Positions 62,471-64,000 of a stretch of DNA of 64,000 bases are shown here, piece by piece. Position numbers and translations under genes: made by a program. The notes under the pieces are model-generated. The model saw only the letters and a program-made list of their open reading frames with translations, made no database searches and had not been told where the DNA came from. Position 1 is the first letter of the stretch, and each line of letters starts with the position of its first letter. The DNA comes from Micromonospora sp. NBC_00389 (GTDB lineage: Bacteria; Actinomycetota; Actinomycetes; Mycobacteriales; Micromonosporaceae): contig NZ_CP107947.1 of assembly GCF_036059255.1 (NCBI RefSeq), positions 62,001-126,000 on the forward strand. Reading direction: 5' to 3'.

Positions 62471-63381
62471 CCCCGCCTCCGGTTGGCGCCCACCCGGTGC
62501 GACTGGACCGCTTCCGCCGTCGCCTCGAGGGCCTTACGCGCCTTGGACCGATTGCGGGCGGCCACGCCCACGAAGAGGCAGTCGACCACCGTGAGCTGGG
62601 CCAGTCGGCTGGCCGTCGCGCCGGAACGGTAGGTGGTCTCGCGGGCGGCGGTGGTCAACACGAAGTCGGCCACGTCGGTGATCGGCGAGCGCGGGAAGTT
62701 GGTCAGTGCCACGGTGGCGGCGCCCCGCGTCCGCGCCTGCTCCAGCACCTCGATCACGTCGGAGGTGGTGCCGGTGTGCGAGATGCCGATCGCCACGTCG
62801 CCGCGACCGAGCAGGGCCGCCGAGGTCAGCGCGGTGTGCACGTCCGGGAAGTAGAAGGCGATCCGGCCAATGCGGTGCAGCTTCTGTTGGAAGTCGGAGG
62901 CGACGAACCCGCTGGCCCCGGCGCCGTAGATGTCGATCCGGCCGGCGTTGGCGATCGCCTCGACCACCTGCTCACAGACGGCCGGGTCGAGTTGCTCGGC
63001 AGTCTCCTCCACCGCGCGTGCGTCGTTGAAGGCGATGGTGGCGATGATCTGGGCGAGGTCGGCGCCGGGCGGGATGTCACCGCCAACCACCCGGGCGTCC
63101 GGCGGCTCGATCCGGCGCGCGGCCTCCGCGGCGAGCCGGATGCGCAGCTGCGGGTAGCCGTCCATGCCGACCGACCGGCAGAACCGGATGACGGTCGCCT
63201 CGGATGTCTCGGCCGCGGTGGCGAGGTCGGTGATGGTCCGCCGGGCGGCGGCGGCCGGGTCGGACACGACCAGACGGGCCACCCGCTGTTCGGCTGGCGA
63301 CAGCGACGGAAGCAGGCCACTGATGTGGACGATCAGCCCACCGGGCTCGTGACTCGCGGAAATCTTCGGACTCTTCGCCAC
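62467..63381 (-). CDS. murR: MurR/RpiR family transcriptional regulator
   Basis: 304 residues. The N-terminal HTH_6 domain (LSPAEQRVARLVVSDPAAAARRTITDLATAAETSEATVIRFCRSVGMDGYPQLRIRLA) is followed by a SIS sugar-phosphate domain (IYGAGASGFVASDFQQKLHRIG, GISHTGTTSDVIEVLEQAR). It should sense MurNAc-6-phosphate and control murQ, to which it is coupled by a 4-nt overlap. The symbol is given by context. Confidence 0.9.
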   Translation of the reverse strand: MAKSPKISASHEPGGLIVHISGLLPSLSPAEQRVARLVVSDPAAAARRTITDLATAAETSEATVIRFCRSVGMDGYPQLRIRLAAEAARRIEPPDARVVGGDIPPGADLAQIIATIAFNDARAVEETAEQLDPAVCEQVVEAIANAGRIDIYGAGASGFVASDFQQKLHRIGRIAFYFPDVHTALTSAALLGRGDVAIGISHTGTTSDVIEVLEQARTRGAATVALTNFPRSPITDVADFVLTTAARETTYRSGATASRLAQLTVVDCLFVGVAARNRSKARKALEATAEAVQSHRVGANRRRG

Positions 63382-63456
63382 GGATGAAACTTACTTTCAT
63401 GAGGCGTGAGCGTCAACCATGACTGGCCGTGATGGGAAAAGTACCGTCGATCGGGA

Positions 63457-64000
63457 TCACCCGTCCTGCACAGCGTGCCACTCCCCCAGGAGCGCCGCCT
63501 CATCCGCCGGGTCCAGTCCGCCCTGCCGGACGGCGGCTGGTTGTGCGGCCATCCAGGTCGCGGTCGCCCGAACGGTGTCGGACAGCGGCCGGACCGCCAG
63601 TCCGGCGTCGAGCGCCGGTCGGACGTCCCGGTCCATCAGGCCGCCCCACTCCGGCAGCCGCACCCACAGCGGTAGTGCCCGCTCCCCCGACCACTCGCGT
63701 ACGTCCCGGGCCAGCAGAAAATCCTGGTCGACCCAGGTGAGGAGCGGATCGGCGACGCCCAGCCCGGCGGCCACCCCGGCCAACAGTTCAGCCCGGGACA
63801 GCGCCGGGCCGCTGCCGTCGTACGTGCCGGTGAGGCGGGTGCCGGCGGCATGCAGTAGCCAGCCCGCCAGATCGGCGACGTCCACGAACTGCACGCGGTC
63901 GGTCGGGCGTCCGGGCGCGAGCACCTCCCCACCGGGCGACAGCCGCCGCACCCAGTACGGAAAGCGGTCGCTCGGATCTTCCGCCCCCACGATCAGCCCC
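63457..64000 (-). CDS. NAD-dependent epimerase/reductase-like protein, 5' end cut
   Basis: The C-terminal 180 residues of a longer protein that enters from the right edge. GLIVGAEDPSDRFPYWVRRLSPGGEVLAPGRPTDRVQFVDVADLAGWLLHAAG matches the extended short-chain dehydrogenase/reductase (epimerase) family seen in actinobacteria, where this is the region after the catalytic Tyr-Lys. The start and NAD-binding domain lie beyond 64000. The substrate is unknown. Confidence 0.8.
   Translation of the reverse strand, partial: GLIVGAEDPSDRFPYWVRRLSPGGEVLAPGRPTDRVQFVDVADLAGWLLHAAGTRLTGTYDGSGPALSRAELLAGVAAGLGVADPLLTWVDQDFLLARDVREWSGERALPLWVRLPEWGGLMDRDVRPALDAGLAVRPLSDTVRATATWMAAQPAAVRQGGLDPADEAALLGEWHAVQDG

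Overview
The window is 64 kb of high-GC DNA with frequent GTG and TTG starts, AGGAGG-type ribosome sites and dense gene packing. Gene content points to an actinomycete of the Micromonosporaceae (Micromonospora-like): an ATP-dependent LigB-type ligase, cobalamin genes, a PPOX/F420-type oxidoreductase, a primary-like sigma factor and a pSAM2-type integrative element. This assignment is inferred from gene families, not from a marker gene.

Left chromosomal part (1-14.2 kb): ligB, an M20 peptidase, an M48 membrane protease, a P-loop kinase, a rhodanese, cobD-cobQ, an ssb paralogue, one IS110-family transposase with a non-coding 5' end that could hold a bridge RNA, an HPF/RaiA-like ribosome-associated protein and an alpha/beta hydrolase.

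Mobile part (14.26-28.5 kb): a tRNA-Arg(TCT) gene is the attachment site of an actinomycete integrative and conjugative element (AICE). Its core operon runs leftwards: a conserved small protein, a second small protein, an FtsK/TraB transfer ATPase, a DUF2637 membrane protein, a GGDEF diguanylate cyclase, a RepSA-type initiator, xis and int. Most junctions overlap by 4 nt. Accessory genes are an XRE-TPR regulator, an ABM-domain protein and an adenylate-kinase-like protein that lacks the P-loop. A 45-bp copy of the tRNA 3' end closes the element at 25.16 kb. A third, diverged copy at 26.8 kb bounds a second segment with no integrase that carries one multi-Clp-N-domain gene. This looks like tandem accretion of a cis-mobilizable element. 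Beyond it lie a broken Stf0 sulfotransferase and two ISAs1 remnants in opposite orientations that flank a GNAT gene.

Right chromosomal part (28.6-64 kb): small enzymes and lipoproteins, a UvrA-like ABC protein, AraC and VOC genes, a two-component cluster with a kinase, a degenerate kinase and a LuxR-type regulator, an isochorismatase-GlxA pair, an acyltransferase, a glycogen-debranching-like enzyme coupled to an SCP2-like protein, asd, an M16 protease pair, a type I DAHP synthase behind an apparent attenuator (leader peptide with Tyr, Trp and Phe codons, then a hairpin and T-run), small membrane proteins, an NlpC/P60 cell-wall hydrolase, a group 2 sigma factor and a murR-murQ pair for cell-wall sugar recycling. 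The last gene is cut by the window edge.
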